Part shown: one piece after another, positions 14,446 through 22,905 of the stretch
Position numbering within the stretch: position 1 is the stretch's first letter
Layout of the letters: each line of letters opens with the position of its first letter
Source: Flavobacteriaceae bacterium UBA3356
Lineage (GTDB): Bacteria > Bacteroidota > Bacteroidia > Flavobacteriales > Flavobacteriaceae
Direction: 5' to 3'
Assembly (NCBI GenBank): GCA_002360635.1
Contig: DEQW01000004.1
Location: 5,426 to 69,425, forward strand
Length of the DNA stretch: 64,000 nucleotides
Notes under the pieces: model-generated
What the model was told of the DNA's origin: nothing
The model's database searches: none
What the model saw: only the letters and a program-made list of their open reading frames with translations
Position numbers and translations under genes: made by a program

Positions 14446-15453
14446 ATGAGCAACCGAATTGTTTACTTATTTCTAATTGTTTTTGCAACAACCACAACTC
14501 TTTCGGCACAATATACCGAGATGCTCAACGCAAACAGACCAGGAAGCTCACAAGGCGCATTTTCTGTAGGAACCAATGTACTTCAATTTGAATCCGGGCT
14601 CAGTTTCGGCAAAGAAGAGCATCGATTGCTATTTACCGATGCTAATATTTTTGCAGTAGATTATGCAGTTCGGTATGGGGTTTTAAAAGAAGAGCTTGAA
14701 GTGAGCTTAATGGGTAGTTTTCAATCCAATAATGTTACAGATACACGTGGAGCAAACGATTTTGAGCGTAAGTTCTCTAATTTTAAAAGCAACACCCTAG
14801 GAGCAAAATACTTATTATATGATCCGTACCGAAACCGTGAAGCTAAAGGGCCAAATCTGTATAGCTGGAAAGCAAATAACCGTATTCAGTGGTCCGATTT
14901 AATTCCAGCAATTTCAGTGTATGCTGGCGCAAATTTCGACATAACAGAAGACAATCCATTTACCCCCGAAGAAGAAAAATCAATTAGTCCAAAATTTGTA
15001 CTCTCTACTCAAAATAACTTTATTGGAGGTTTTGTGTTTGTAACCAACATCATTGTAAACCGAGTTACTACGGACAACCCCGAGTATGGATATATTCTCA
15101 CCCTAACACACGCCACTAACCGATATTTTTCTATCTTTTTGGAAAATCAAGGGATAAAAAGCGATTTTTATGCAGATCAATTGTTGCGGGGTGGTGTAGC
15201 TGTTCTTATAAATGAAAACTTACAAGTTGACCTTTCTGGTACCTTAAACTTTAAAGACACCCCTTCCCTTTGGAATGCCAGAGCTGGTATTGCCTATCGT
15301 TTTGATATGCATAATAGTGAAGAGTTCATAGAAGAAAAAGGGAAAAGCGGCCGCGATAAAAGAAGGAAATACAAGGAACAAACGAAAGAAAAAAACAAAC
15401 GAAACAAACGAAAAGATCTCTTAGAAGATGACGGAGACGGTAGCCAATTGTAA
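14446..15453 (+). CDS. Outer-membrane beta-barrel protein (MetA-pathway/'transporter' type)
   Basis: 335 residues. A signal peptide (MSNRIVYLFLIVFATTTTLSAQ) precedes a series of alternating amphipathic beta strands typical of an outer-membrane barrel. The start NANRPGSSQGAFSVGTNVLQFESGL resembles the 'putative MetA-pathway of phenol degradation' family, which databases usually call 'transporter'. The last 45 residues are unusual: a very basic, lysine-rich tail (DKRRKYKEQTKEKNKR) ending in acidic residues. A ligand cannot be inferred. The gene lies 8 bases before the GNAT-like gene, so the two form an operon. Confidence 0.72.
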   Translation: MSNRIVYLFLIVFATTTTLSAQYTEMLNANRPGSSQGAFSVGTNVLQFESGLSFGKEEHRLLFTDANIFAVDYAVRYGVLKEELEVSLMGSFQSNNVTDTRGANDFERKFSNFKSNTLGAKYLLYDPYRNREAKGPNLYSWKANNRIQWSDLIPAISVYAGANFDITEDNPFTPEEEKSISPKFVLSTQNNFIGGFVFVTNIIVNRVTTDNPEYGYILTLTHATNRYFSIFLENQGIKSDFYADQLLRGGVAVLINENLQVDLSGTLNFKDTPSLWNARAGIAYRFDMHNSEEFIEEKGKSGRDKRRKYKEQTKEKNKRNKRKDLLEDDGDGSQL

Positions 15454-15461
15454 CGAAGCGC

Positions 15462-16580
15462 ATGATTGAAGTTAAAAAAGTAACCAACAAAAAAGAACTA
15501 AAACAATTTGTAACCTTTCCGTTCAAATTGTACAAAGACTGTAAATATTGGGTTCCACCGCTTATAAAAGACGAGATGGAAACCCTTGATAAAGCAAAGA
15601 ACCCTGTTTTTAAAAATGCCGATGCATGGTATTTTTTAGCTTATAAGGATGGGAAAATCGCCGGGAGGATAGCAGTAATCATAAATAATCTTGAAGTTGA
15701 CGAACAAGGCAAGAAGAAAGTCCGATTTGGTTGGTTTGATGTTATAGATGATGTTGAAATAACCAAAGCACTGCTTGAAAAAGTATATGAAATTGGCGCT
15801 AAGCATAATTTAGAATATACCGAAGGACCCGTTGGTTTTTCCAATATGGAAAAAGCTGGAATCCTTACCATGGGGTTTGAAGAGTTAAATACCATGATAA
15901 CTTGGTACCACTACCCTTACTATGCTAAACACTTTGAAGAACTGGGCTTTGAAAAACAAGCCACTTGGGTAGAATATAAATTAAGTATTCCAGAATCCAT
16001 CAAGGAAAAAGTAGCCAAGTTTTCAAAAATTGTAAAACAGCGGTATAACCTTTCTGTTATTCGGTTTAAGAACAAAAAAGAAATACTACCGTATGTTGAC
16101 AAAATGTTCGATTTGCTCAATAAAACCTATAACAATCTACAAACGTTTGTTCCTATTCAGCAATATCAAATAGATTATTACAAAGAAAAATACTTCAGTT
16201 TTGTCCACCCTGACTACATTACGTGCATAAAAGACGAAACTGGCAAACTGATTGCTTTTTCCATAGTTATGCCCTCTTTTAGCAAAGCACTAAAAAAAGC
16301 GAACGGCCGCCTCTTTCCTACTGGCTGGTACCATATTTTACAGGCACAGAGAAAGAATGATATTGCTGCTTTTTATTTAATAGGAATTGACCCTGAACTT
16401 CAAGGAAAAGGAGTCACAGCTATTATTTTTGAAGAAATGCAACATTTATTTAATTCAAAAGGGATTGAGCAAGTAGAAACCAACCCTGAACTAAAGGAAA
16501 ACACCGCCGTACAATTACTTTGGAAAGATTACGATCCTGTTCAACATAAGGAACGAAGTACGTTTAGAAAAGACATCTAG
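15462..16580 (+). CDS. GNAT-like acyltransferase family protein
   Basis: A 372-residue cytosolic protein. Its C-terminal half (FYLIGIDPELQGKGVTAIIFEEM) shows the Q/RxxGxG/A-like acetyl-CoA binding segment of N-acetyltransferases. The N-terminal half (FVTFPFKLYKDCKYWVPPL) and GPVGFSNMEKAG match a subgroup often misnamed GTP cyclohydrolase in Bacteroidetes genomes. It follows the outer-membrane protein gene by 8 bases and ends before a strong hairpin. The substrate is unknown. The acyltransferase assignment rests on fold-like motifs only. Confidence 0.7.
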   Translation: MIEVKKVTNKKELKQFVTFPFKLYKDCKYWVPPLIKDEMETLDKAKNPVFKNADAWYFLAYKDGKIAGRIAVIINNLEVDEQGKKKVRFGWFDVIDDVEITKALLEKVYEIGAKHNLEYTEGPVGFSNMEKAGILTMGFEELNTMITWYHYPYYAKHFEELGFEKQATWVEYKLSIPESIKEKVAKFSKIVKQRYNLSVIRFKNKKEILPYVDKMFDLLNKTYNNLQTFVPIQQYQIDYYKEKYFSFVHPDYITCIKDETGKLIAFSIVMPSFSKALKKANGRLFPTGWYHILQAQRKNDIAAFYLIGIDPELQGKGVTAIIFEEMQHLFNSKGIEQVETNPELKENTAVQLLWKDYDPVQHKERSTFRKDI

Positions 16581-16602
16581 TTTTATAGCGATCGCTAAAG
16601 AA

Positions 16603-16634
16603 AAAACCACTTCATAATATCTGAAGTGGTTTTG
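16603..16634. terminator. Bidirectional intrinsic terminator
   Basis: AAAACCACTTCA and TGAAGTGGTTTT form a 12-base-pair stem flanked by A and T runs, between convergent genes ending at 16580 and 16693. Confidence 0.85.
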
Positions 16635-16692
16635 AAAATTTTAAAGTATAGTCTTTTTGTTTGATAAGATTCCTGTCTTCACAGAAATTCCA

Positions 16693-17955
16693 TTATTCAC
16701 CCATTGCCTGTGCAACAGCAGCAGAAAGACGTTTGTAAGTCCCATCTTCCAAACGGTCACGTATAGCTGAAAAAGCTTCTAATGTTTCGTTGATATCATC
16801 CATTGTGTGGGATGCAGTTGGGATCATTCTAAGTAAAATTAACCCTTTAGGTATCACAGGGTAAACAACTATGGAACAGAATATTCCGTGGTTTTCACGA
16901 AGATCTTTTACTAAAGCCATTGCTTCGGGAATACTTCCTTTTAAATATACTGGTGTTACACAACTTTGAGTGGTACCAATATCAAACCCACGCTTTTTAA
17001 GTCCGCCTTGTAATGCATTTACGTTTTCCCAAAGTTTCTCTTTAAGCTCTGGCATAGTACGCAACATATCCAAACGTTTTATAGCACCTTCCACTAACTG
17101 CATTTGCAGGGACTTGGCAAACATTTGAGAACGTAAGTTGTATTTTAAATAGTTGATTATTTCTTCGTCAGCAGCGATAAAAGCACCAGTGCTTGCCATT
17201 GATTTTGCAAACGTTGCAAAATACACATCAATATCATCTTGAACCCCTTGCTCCTCTCCTGCTCCGGCACCAGTTTTTCCTAATGTACCAAATCCGTGTG
17301 CATCGTCAACAAATAAACGGAACGTATATTTCTTTTTAAGGGCTGCAATTTCTTTTAGTCTTCCCTGCTCTCCACGCATTCCGAAAACTCCTTCAGAAAT
17401 AAGAAGAATTCCTCCTCCAGTCTTTTCAGCAACCTTTTCAGCACGTTTTAAGTTTTTCTCGATACTTTCCATATCGTTGTGCTTATAGGTAAAACGCTGT
17501 CCTAAATGCAGACGAACCCCATCGATAATGCAGGCATGTGCATCTACATCGTAAACAATAACGTCATCTTTTGAAACCAAAGCATCAATGGTAGAAACCA
17601 TTCCTTGATAACCGAAATTTAATAAGTAAGCTGCTTCTTTATTAACAAATGCAGCTAATTCTTTTTGTAGTTGTTCGTGAAGATCGGTATGGCCACTCAT
17701 CATTCGAGCTCCCATTGGATATGCCGAACCGTATTTTGCACCTGCTTCGGCATCTACTTTACGTACTTCAGGGTGGTTGGCAAGCCCTAAATAATCATTA
17801 ACGCTCCAGGTAATTACTTCTTTACCGTTAAAGCGCATTCTATTGCTTATGGGACCTTCAAGCTTAGGGAATACAAAATAACCTTCTGCTTGCTCTGCCC
17901 ATTTCCCTAACGGGCCTTTGTCCTTATAAATCTTATCAAATAAATCTTTCATCAA
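16693..17955 (-). CDS. Alpha-oxoamine synthase, probable cysteate (or serine) fatty-acyltransferase
   Basis: A 420-residue PLP-dependent enzyme of the class that condenses an amino acid with an acyl-CoA or acyl-ACP with loss of CO2 (serine palmitoyltransferase, KBL, BioF). Visible motifs are WSVNDYLGLANHPEV, MGARMMSGHTDLHEQLQ, LLNFGYQGM, VDDAHGFGTLG and FAKSMASTGAF with the PLP lysine. In Flavobacterium johnsoniae a member of this class is the cysteate fatty-acyltransferase that makes capnine, the sulfonolipid base needed for efficient gliding. A cysteine-synthase-like gene lies just upstream on the same strand, favouring that role here over sphingolipid synthesis. A -33/-7 promoter precedes it. 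Confidence 0.85.
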   Translation of the reverse strand: MMKDLFDKIYKDKGPLGKWAEQAEGYFVFPKLEGPISNRMRFNGKEVITWSVNDYLGLANHPEVRKVDAEAGAKYGSAYPMGARMMSGHTDLHEQLQKELAAFVNKEAAYLLNFGYQGMVSTIDALVSKDDVIVYDVDAHACIIDGVRLHLGQRFTYKHNDMESIEKNLKRAEKVAEKTGGGILLISEGVFGMRGEQGRLKEIAALKKKYTFRLFVDDAHGFGTLGKTGAGAGEEQGVQDDIDVYFATFAKSMASTGAFIAADEEIINYLKYNLRSQMFAKSLQMQLVEGAIKRLDMLRTMPELKEKLWENVNALQGGLKKRGFDIGTTQSCVTPVYLKGSIPEAMALVKDLRENHGIFCSIVVYPVIPKGLILLRMIPTASHTMDDINETLEAFSAIRDRLEDGTYKRLSAAVAQAMGE

Positions 17956-17979
17956 GTTCCTTTATTTCAATACAAGGTG

Positions 17980-18009
17980 CAAAAATAGGTAAATTACTGA
18001 GTATGGCAA
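17980..18009 (-). promoter_or_regulatory. Bacteroidetes-type promoter for the oxoamine synthase
   Basis: On the minus strand, TTG (18009-18007), 19 bases, then TATTTTTG (17987-17980), ending 24 bases before the ATG at 17955. Both boxes and the spacing fit the -33/-7 consensus. Confidence 0.65.
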
Positions 18010-18097
18010 TATTCTTTTTCTGAAGATATTGACAAGTAATGAATATCACAATCAAAAATTTAAAAAGCAAAGAAATACGGGTTGTATTCTTTAAATA

Positions 18098-19135
18098 TTA
18101 TTTCACCACCTGAACAGAAGCAGTTTGTTCTACTTCGGTATCCATAAAGCCTTGTTGTTCCATCCACTCATCACTGTATATCTTGCTCATATATCGAGAT
18201 CCGTGGTCTGGGAAAATAACTACTATGTTGCTATTTTCGTCAAATTCGTTTTCTTCCTCAAGTTGCTTTAAGCCTTGCATTGCTGCACCACTGGTGTATC
18301 CTGCAAAAATTCCTTCGGTTTTAGCCAATTCGCGTGCTGTATGAGCGCTTTCGTCGTCAGTTACCTTTACAAACTTGTCAATGGAGTCGAAATCTGTAGC
18401 TTCTGGAATCAGGTTTTTTCCTAATCCTTCAATTCGGTACGGATAAATTTCGTTTTTATCAAATTCACGAGTTTCGTGGTATTTCTTCAAAACAGATCCA
18501 AAAGCATCAATACCGATTACTTTGATATCTGGGTTTTGTTCTTTCAAGAAACGGGCTGCACCAGAAATGGTACCTCCTGTACCACTACAAGCTACAAGAT
18601 GAGTTATCTGTCCTTTTGTTTGATTCCAAATTTCTGGACCGGTAGTTTTGTAATGTGCTTCAATATTCAAGTTATTAAAGTACTGATTAATATAAACCGA
18701 GCCTTCTGTCTCTTCATGCAATCTTTTAGCAACTTCGTAATACGAACGCGGATCGTCTGCTGGCACGTGCGCTGGACATACATAGACCTGTGCTCCCATA
18801 GTACGCAACATATCGATTTTATCTTTTGAAGATTTTGAGCTTACTGCCAATATACACTTATATCCTTTTAATATACTCACCATCGCAATACTGAAGCCTG
18901 TGTTTCCACTAGTGGTTTCAACGATTGTGCTTCCAGGTTTAAGAATACCTTTTTTTTCAGCTTGTTCAACAATGTAAAGGGCAATACGATCTTTTGAAGA
19001 GTGACCGGGGTTAAATGCTTCTACTTTAGCAAAATAGTTGCCTTTCATGTTCGCAGTAATGTTGTTGAGTTTTATTAATGGAGTGTTTCCTATTAATTGC
19101 AACACATTATCATGCGCCTGAATTTCTTCTTTCAT
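18098..19135 (-). CDS. PLP-dependent cysteine-synthase-family enzyme, possible cysteate synthase
   Basis: 345 residues of the CysK/CBS fold-type II family. Conserved parts are LIGNTPLIKLNNI, NPGHSSKDRIALYIVE with the Schiff-base lysine, TTSGNTGFSIAM and the phosphate-binding SGTGGTISG. The lysine motif differs from the usual NPSGSVKDR, which hints at a substrate other than O-acetylserine. Cysteate synthases that use phosphoserine and sulfite belong to this family, and the next gene is a likely cysteate acyltransferase, so sulfonolipid precursor supply is a reasonable inference; ordinary cysteine synthase remains possible. I start at the ATG at 19135; a TTG seven codons upstream is the alternative. 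Confidence 0.82.
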   Translation of the reverse strand: MKEEIQAHDNVLQLIGNTPLIKLNNITANMKGNYFAKVEAFNPGHSSKDRIALYIVEQAEKKGILKPGSTIVETTSGNTGFSIAMVSILKGYKCILAVSSKSSKDKIDMLRTMGAQVYVCPAHVPADDPRSYYEVAKRLHEETEGSVYINQYFNNLNIEAHYKTTGPEIWNQTKGQITHLVACSGTGGTISGAARFLKEQNPDIKVIGIDAFGSVLKKYHETREFDKNEIYPYRIEGLGKNLIPEATDFDSIDKFVKVTDDESAHTARELAKTEGIFAGYTSGAAMQGLKQLEEENEFDENSNIVVIFPDHGSRYMSKIYSDEWMEQQGFMDTEVEQTASVQVVK

Positions 19136-19191
19136 AAAGGGAGTTTTCGTTAGCAAAAATCAGGTATAATACCTTCATTTAAAAAACAGGG

Positions 19192-19199
19192 CAAAGTTA
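19192..19199 (-). promoter_or_regulatory. -7 promoter element
   Basis: TAACTTTG on the minus strand matches TAnnTTTG and lies 56 bases upstream of the ATG at 19135 of the cysteine-synthase-like gene. Confidence 0.5.
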
Positions 19200-19214
19200 C
19201 ATTATTTTTTTTAA

Positions 19215-21350
19215 TTACTCTTTAATGTTCTCTAAGTCGAGTATAAAAGCATAATCCATCGCTACTTCTTTTAAGGCTTCAAACCTACCAGAAGCACCAC
19301 CGTGCCCAGCATCCATATTTGTTTGTAGCAATAGTTTATTGTTGTCTGTCTTCATATCACGAAGTTTTGCCACCCATTTAGCCGGCTCCCAATACTGTAC
19401 TTGAGAGTCGTGCAACCCAGTTGTGACCAATAAATTAGGATATTTCTGTTTTGAAACGTTATCGTATGGCGAATAGGATTTTATATAATTGTAATATTCC
19501 TTGTTATTTGGATTTCCCCATTCGTCATATTCTCCCGTTGTTAACGGAATGCTGTCATCCAACATCGTAGTCACTACATCTACAAACGGTACTGAAGCAA
19601 TTACCCCATTATAAAGCTCTGGGTTCATATTAACTATTGCTCCCATTAACAAACCACCAGCTGATCCACCTGAAGCATATAAATGGTCTGCGGAAGTATA
19701 TCCTTCTTCAATTACATATTTTGAAGCGTCTATAAAATCGGTGAAGGTGTTTTTCTTTTTTAAGAGTTTTCCATCTTCATACCATTGTCTACCTAGGTAT
19801 TCCCCTCCGCGAACGTGCGCAATGGCGAAAATAAACCCACGGTCCAACAAACTCAATCTAACAGTTGAAAAATACGGGTCTATTGTTGAACCATATGAAC
19901 CATATGCGTATAAAAGAAACGGATTAGAACCATCTTTCTTTATTCCTTTTCTATATACCATAGAGATTGGAATTTTTGTACCATCTTCCGCTGTGGCCCA
20001 AACACGCTTGGACTCGTAATTGTCTTTATTGAATTTTCCACCTAGAACTTCAACTTCTTTCATCACCGTTTTTTCTCGGGTTTTCATATTGAAATCTATA
20101 ACCGAAGCTGGTGTTATAAGCGAATTATATCCATAACGTAGCGTATCGGTATCAAACTCGCGGTTTTGTATGGTGTACGCTGTATAAGTTTCGTTGTCAA
20201 ATGGTAAATAATAATCATCAGTTTCATCCCATCGCATAATCCTGATTTTGTTCAATCCATTATTACGTTCACTTACCACCAAGTAATCTTTAAAAATATC
20301 AATATCTTCCAACAATACAGTTTCCCTATGCTCAATAACATCTTTCCAATTCTCTTTAAGTGTATTGGTTTCAGGTGTTTTCATCAACTTAAAGTTGGTA
20401 GCATTGTCTTTGTTGGTTAATACGTAAAAATCGGTTCCGAAGTGAGAAATGTTATATTCCAAACCTCTTTCTCTAGGTTGAAACATCTTAAATTCCCCTG
20501 TAGGGTTATCGGCCTCTAAAATTTGATACTCTGAAGTTAAGGTACTATTACTCCCAATTACCAAATATTTATCAGACTTTGTTTTATAAATATAAGTAAT
20601 AAAAGTATCGTCCTCCTCGGTGTAGACTAATTCATCGTTGGTGGCTTCAGTTCCTCTTGTATGCCTATAAATTTCATTCGAGCGTAGGGTTTGCGGATCC
20701 TTTCTGGTATAAAATAGCGTTTCGTTATCATTAGCCCAAGTAGAGCCACCCGTTGTATTTTCTATTGTTTCAGAAGAAATCTCTCCTGTTTCTAAATTCT
20801 TTATATGAAGTTTATATTGTCTTCTGCTTACCGTATCCACCCCAAAAGCGACCCATTTGTTATCCGGACTCACATTTATTCCTCTTAAATTATAATAAGG
20901 GTGGTCCTTGGCCATATCATTTACATTGAACAAAATTTCTTCTTCTGCACTCAATGAGCCTTTTTTGCGGGAATATATGGGATAGTCGTTGCCTGTTTCA
21001 AAACGCGTGATGTAATAATAGCCGTTATAAAAATAAGGAACAGACTCGTCATCTTCTTTAATTCGGCTTTTCATTTCCTCAAAAAGATCCTTTTGAAAAT
21101 TTTTGGTATGCTTCGTCATTTTCTCATAGTAATCATTTTCCCGCTCCAGGTAATCGATCACTTCTTCATTTTCACGGTCGTTAAGCCAATAATAATTATC
21201 AACACGCGTATCGCCATGCATTTCAAGGTTCTTGGCAATTTTAGTGGCTTTCGGTGGGGTTATATCCATTTTATTTTCTGAAGTTTTATCTGTTTTACAG
21301 GAAACGGCAAAAATAAGGCATACTACGGAAACAGCTATGGATTTTTTCAT
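19215..21350 (-). CDS. S9 family peptidase (oligopeptidase B), predicted lipoprotein
   Basis: A 711-residue prolyl-oligopeptidase-family serine peptidase. An N-terminal lipoprotein signal (IAVSVVCLIFAVSC, cysteine 18) predicts anchoring in the envelope. The beta-propeller region occupies about residues 70-430. The alpha/beta-hydrolase domain follows, with the nucleophile in ASGGSAGGLLMG, the aspartate region near GLHDSQVQYWEPAKWV and the histidine in MDAGHGGASGRFE. The propeller start (HGDTRVDNYYWLNDR) is typical of oligopeptidase B, which cleaves short peptides after basic residues. It is divergent from the YbaB gene. Confidence 0.92.
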   Translation of the reverse strand: MKKSIAVSVVCLIFAVSCKTDKTSENKMDITPPKATKIAKNLEMHGDTRVDNYYWLNDRENEEVIDYLERENDYYEKMTKHTKNFQKDLFEEMKSRIKEDDESVPYFYNGYYYITRFETGNDYPIYSRKKGSLSAEEEILFNVNDMAKDHPYYNLRGINVSPDNKWVAFGVDTVSRRQYKLHIKNLETGEISSETIENTTGGSTWANDNETLFYTRKDPQTLRSNEIYRHTRGTEATNDELVYTEEDDTFITYIYKTKSDKYLVIGSNSTLTSEYQILEADNPTGEFKMFQPRERGLEYNISHFGTDFYVLTNKDNATNFKLMKTPETNTLKENWKDVIEHRETVLLEDIDIFKDYLVVSERNNGLNKIRIMRWDETDDYYLPFDNETYTAYTIQNREFDTDTLRYGYNSLITPASVIDFNMKTREKTVMKEVEVLGGKFNKDNYESKRVWATAEDGTKIPISMVYRKGIKKDGSNPFLLYAYGSYGSTIDPYFSTVRLSLLDRGFIFAIAHVRGGEYLGRQWYEDGKLLKKKNTFTDFIDASKYVIEEGYTSADHLYASGGSAGGLLMGAIVNMNPELYNGVIASVPFVDVVTTMLDDSIPLTTGEYDEWGNPNNKEYYNYIKSYSPYDNVSKQKYPNLLVTTGLHDSQVQYWEPAKWVAKLRDMKTDNNKLLLQTNMDAGHGGASGRFEALKEVAMDYAFILDLENIKE

Positions 21351-21360
21351 CTTTAAAATG

Positions 21361-21392
21361 TTGAGTTAGAACTAAGCAAATTAGTAAATTTG
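21361..21392 (+). promoter_or_regulatory. Bacteroidetes-type promoter for the YbaB gene
   Basis: TTG at 21361-21363, 21 bases, then TAAATTTG at 21385-21392, ending 23 bases before the ATG at 21416. It fits the -33/-7 layout. Confidence 0.6.
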
Positions 21393-21415
21393 CACCAAAC
21401 TAAAAATTAAAAGAT

Positions 21416-21730
21416 ATGTTTGGAGATATGATGGGCAAATTGAAAGAAGCTCAAGAAAAAGTTGAAGCCACAAAAAAGCGCTTAGACACCGTCCTTATAG
21501 ATGAAAAAAGTAGTGACGACTTATTAAAAATTACATTGACTGCAAATAGAGAGATTAAACAGATTGAAATTGATGATTCTTTACTAGAAGATAAAGAACA
21601 GTTGGAAGATTATTTAATTGTAAACTTAAATAAAGCTATTAAAAAAGCTACTGAAGTAAACGAAGCTGAAATTGGCGCCGCAGCCAAAGAAGGCATGCCT
21701 AATATTCCAGGAATGGACATGTTCAAGTAA
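21416..21730 (+). CDS. YbaB/EbfC family nucleoid-associated protein
   Basis: 104 residues with the family plan: an N-terminal helix rich in K, E and Q (MMGKLKEAQEKVEATKKRLD), a central beta sheet (LLKITLTANREIKQIEIDDSLL) and a C-terminal helix (DYLIVNLNKAIKKATEVNEAEIG). YbaB/EbfC proteins form dimers that bind and bridge DNA. In many bacteria the gene lies beside recR/dnaX; here neither is nearby. It has its own promoter and an intrinsic terminator, so it is monocistronic. Confidence 0.93.
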   Translation: MFGDMMGKLKEAQEKVEATKKRLDTVLIDEKSSDDLLKITLTANREIKQIEIDDSLLEDKEQLEDYLIVNLNKAIKKATEVNEAEIGAAAKEGMPNIPGMDMFK

Positions 21731-21737
21731 AATAAAA

Positions 21738-21778
21738 CAGCCAACCGAGATTTCAGTTGGCTGCTTTAAATTTTTTTT
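21738..21778. terminator. Intrinsic terminator
   Basis: CAGCCAAC (21738-21745) pairs with GTTGGCTG (21756-21763), followed by a T-rich tail. It ends the YbaB gene; the convergent thioredoxin gene ends just beyond. Confidence 0.8.
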
Positions 21779-21789
21779 AAGTTTTTTGC

Positions 21790-22239
21790 CTAAATATGTT
21801 CACTTAAAAAGGTAAAATGCTTACTTGTATCGCGAGTTGGGCTATAGCCTGAAATCCTCCCCACTTCTTTCCCTTCTGGGTTAAGCATTACTATTTTAGG
21901 AAACGTCTGCTGCTTATTATATTTTGCGATTATTGTTTTATTATAGTCCAATTGTTCTTGCGACAATAACTCTACCCTTCTAGGATAATCGATCATTACC
22001 AAAACTAAACCCTCTGCTTTAATTTTAAACTCGGGACTCTCAAAAAAGTCTTTTTTCAACATTTTACATGGTGCGCACCAATCACTGCCCGTAAAGTACA
22101 TCAATATTGGTTTGTCTTGTTCTTTTGAAAGAGTTTGTGCTTCTTCCAAATTAGTATGCCAATTTAATTTACTACTCTTCATCTGCGCTGTTGCCATGGT
22201 AGTAATAAAAATTAATGCGATTAAGATAACACGTTTCAT
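21790..22239 (-). CDS. Secreted thioredoxin-family protein
   Basis: 149 residues. A signal peptide (MKRVILIALIFITTMATAQ) precedes a thioredoxin fold with the redox motif SDWCAPCKMLKKDFFES and the cis-proline region TFPKIVMLNPEGKEV. It probably acts in the periplasm as a thiol-disulfide oxidoreductase or reductase. The frame is open 35 codons further upstream, but that extension lacks the look of a secreted start. I therefore place the start at the ATG at 22239, immediately before the signal peptide. A weak sigma54-like sequence lies just upstream. Confidence 0.85.
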   Translation of the reverse strand: MKRVILIALIFITTMATAQMKSSKLNWHTNLEEAQTLSKEQDKPILMYFTGSDWCAPCKMLKKDFFESPEFKIKAEGLVLVMIDYPRRVELLSQEQLDYNKTIIAKYNKQQTFPKIVMLNPEGKEVGRISGYSPTRDTSKHFTFLSEHI

Positions 22240-22266
22240 ATTCTTCTGTTGTTTTCTATAAAATAA

Positions 22267-22282
22267 GCACATATAATGCCAA
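22267..22282 (-). promoter_or_regulatory. Weak sigma54-like sequence upstream of the thioredoxin gene
   Basis: On the minus strand TTGGCAT is followed by TGC with exact GG-N10-GC spacing (GG at 22280-22279, GC at 22268-22267). It lacks the -24 C and the first T of TTGC. It would place a transcript start about 16 bases before the ATG at 22239. Confidence 0.25.
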
Positions 22283-22535
22283 ATAAAAATAAACAACGCA
22301 GATTTATCATAATAAGTATTTGTTTTAACATTAGTATTAGGCAATTTTATACTATTATTTAGAATTTACCATTCATACTAAAATTTTAGCGCAAATTAGG
22401 GAACTACTTTTTCACATTAATTGAAATTAATAATTCATTAAAATTCTGTAATGAAACAAATTATAACTTTAAAAAATGGATTTTTTTTCGGATATTTAAA
22501 TACTCAAAAAACAAGTTTAACTATAAATAAGAAAC

Positions 22536-22856
22536 ATGTTCGAACTAAAGAAAAAAGGAGATCAGTATCATTTCAACTTAAAGGCAGGCAATGGTCAGGT
22601 AATTTTATCAAGTGAAATGTACAATTCTAAAGCAGCCGCTAAAAACGGAATTGAATCCATTCAAAAAAATTGCAGTGATGATGCACGTTACGAAAAGAAA
22701 ACAGCCAAAAACGGAAAGTTTCACTTTAATTTAAAGTCCACTAACGGACAAATTATCGGCAGTAGCCAGATGTATTCTGCTGAAAGTGGGATGAACAACG
22801 GTATTGAATCGGTAAAGAAAAATGCTCCTGGAGCAGAGGTGAAAGAGGTTGAGTAA
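22536..22856 (+). CDS. YegP/DUF1508 family protein with two tandem repeats
   Basis: 106 residues made of two copies of the DUF1508 unit. The first reads FELKKKGDQYHFNLKAGNGQ and ends near residue 50; the second runs from FHFNLKSTNGQIIGSSQMY to KKNAPGAE. Each has the F-x-F-N-L-K ... NGQxIxxS ... Y pattern and ends in a helix with NGIESVKKN. No enzymatic residues are evident; the family is small, cytosolic and of unknown role. It is flanked by a 296-base AT-rich spacer without recognisable genes and by a terminator. Confidence 0.9.
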   Translation: MFELKKKGDQYHFNLKAGNGQVILSSEMYNSKAAAKNGIESIQKNCSDDARYEKKTAKNGKFHFNLKSTNGQIIGSSQMYSAESGMNNGIESVKKNAPGAEVKEVE

Positions 22857-22880
22857 AACCTTCTTAAACAAGAAATTATA

Positions 22881-22905
22881 AAGCTCCCTTTCAGGAGCTT
22901 TTTTT
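22881..22905 (+). terminator. Intrinsic terminator
   Basis: AAGCTCC (22881-22887) pairs with GGAGCTT (22894-22900), followed by a T run. It ends the YegP gene and touches the 3' end of the convergent aldolase gene. Confidence 0.8.

Noticed and set aside
16585..16600. GCGATCGC palindrome as a functional element
   Set aside because: This octamer also occurs by chance near 12040 inside a coding region; nothing in its position suggests a role.
22240..22344. N-terminal extension of the thioredoxin gene
   Set aside because: The 35 extra residues contain an unrelated hydrophobic patch ahead of a complete signal peptide. The ATG at 22239 is the natural start.
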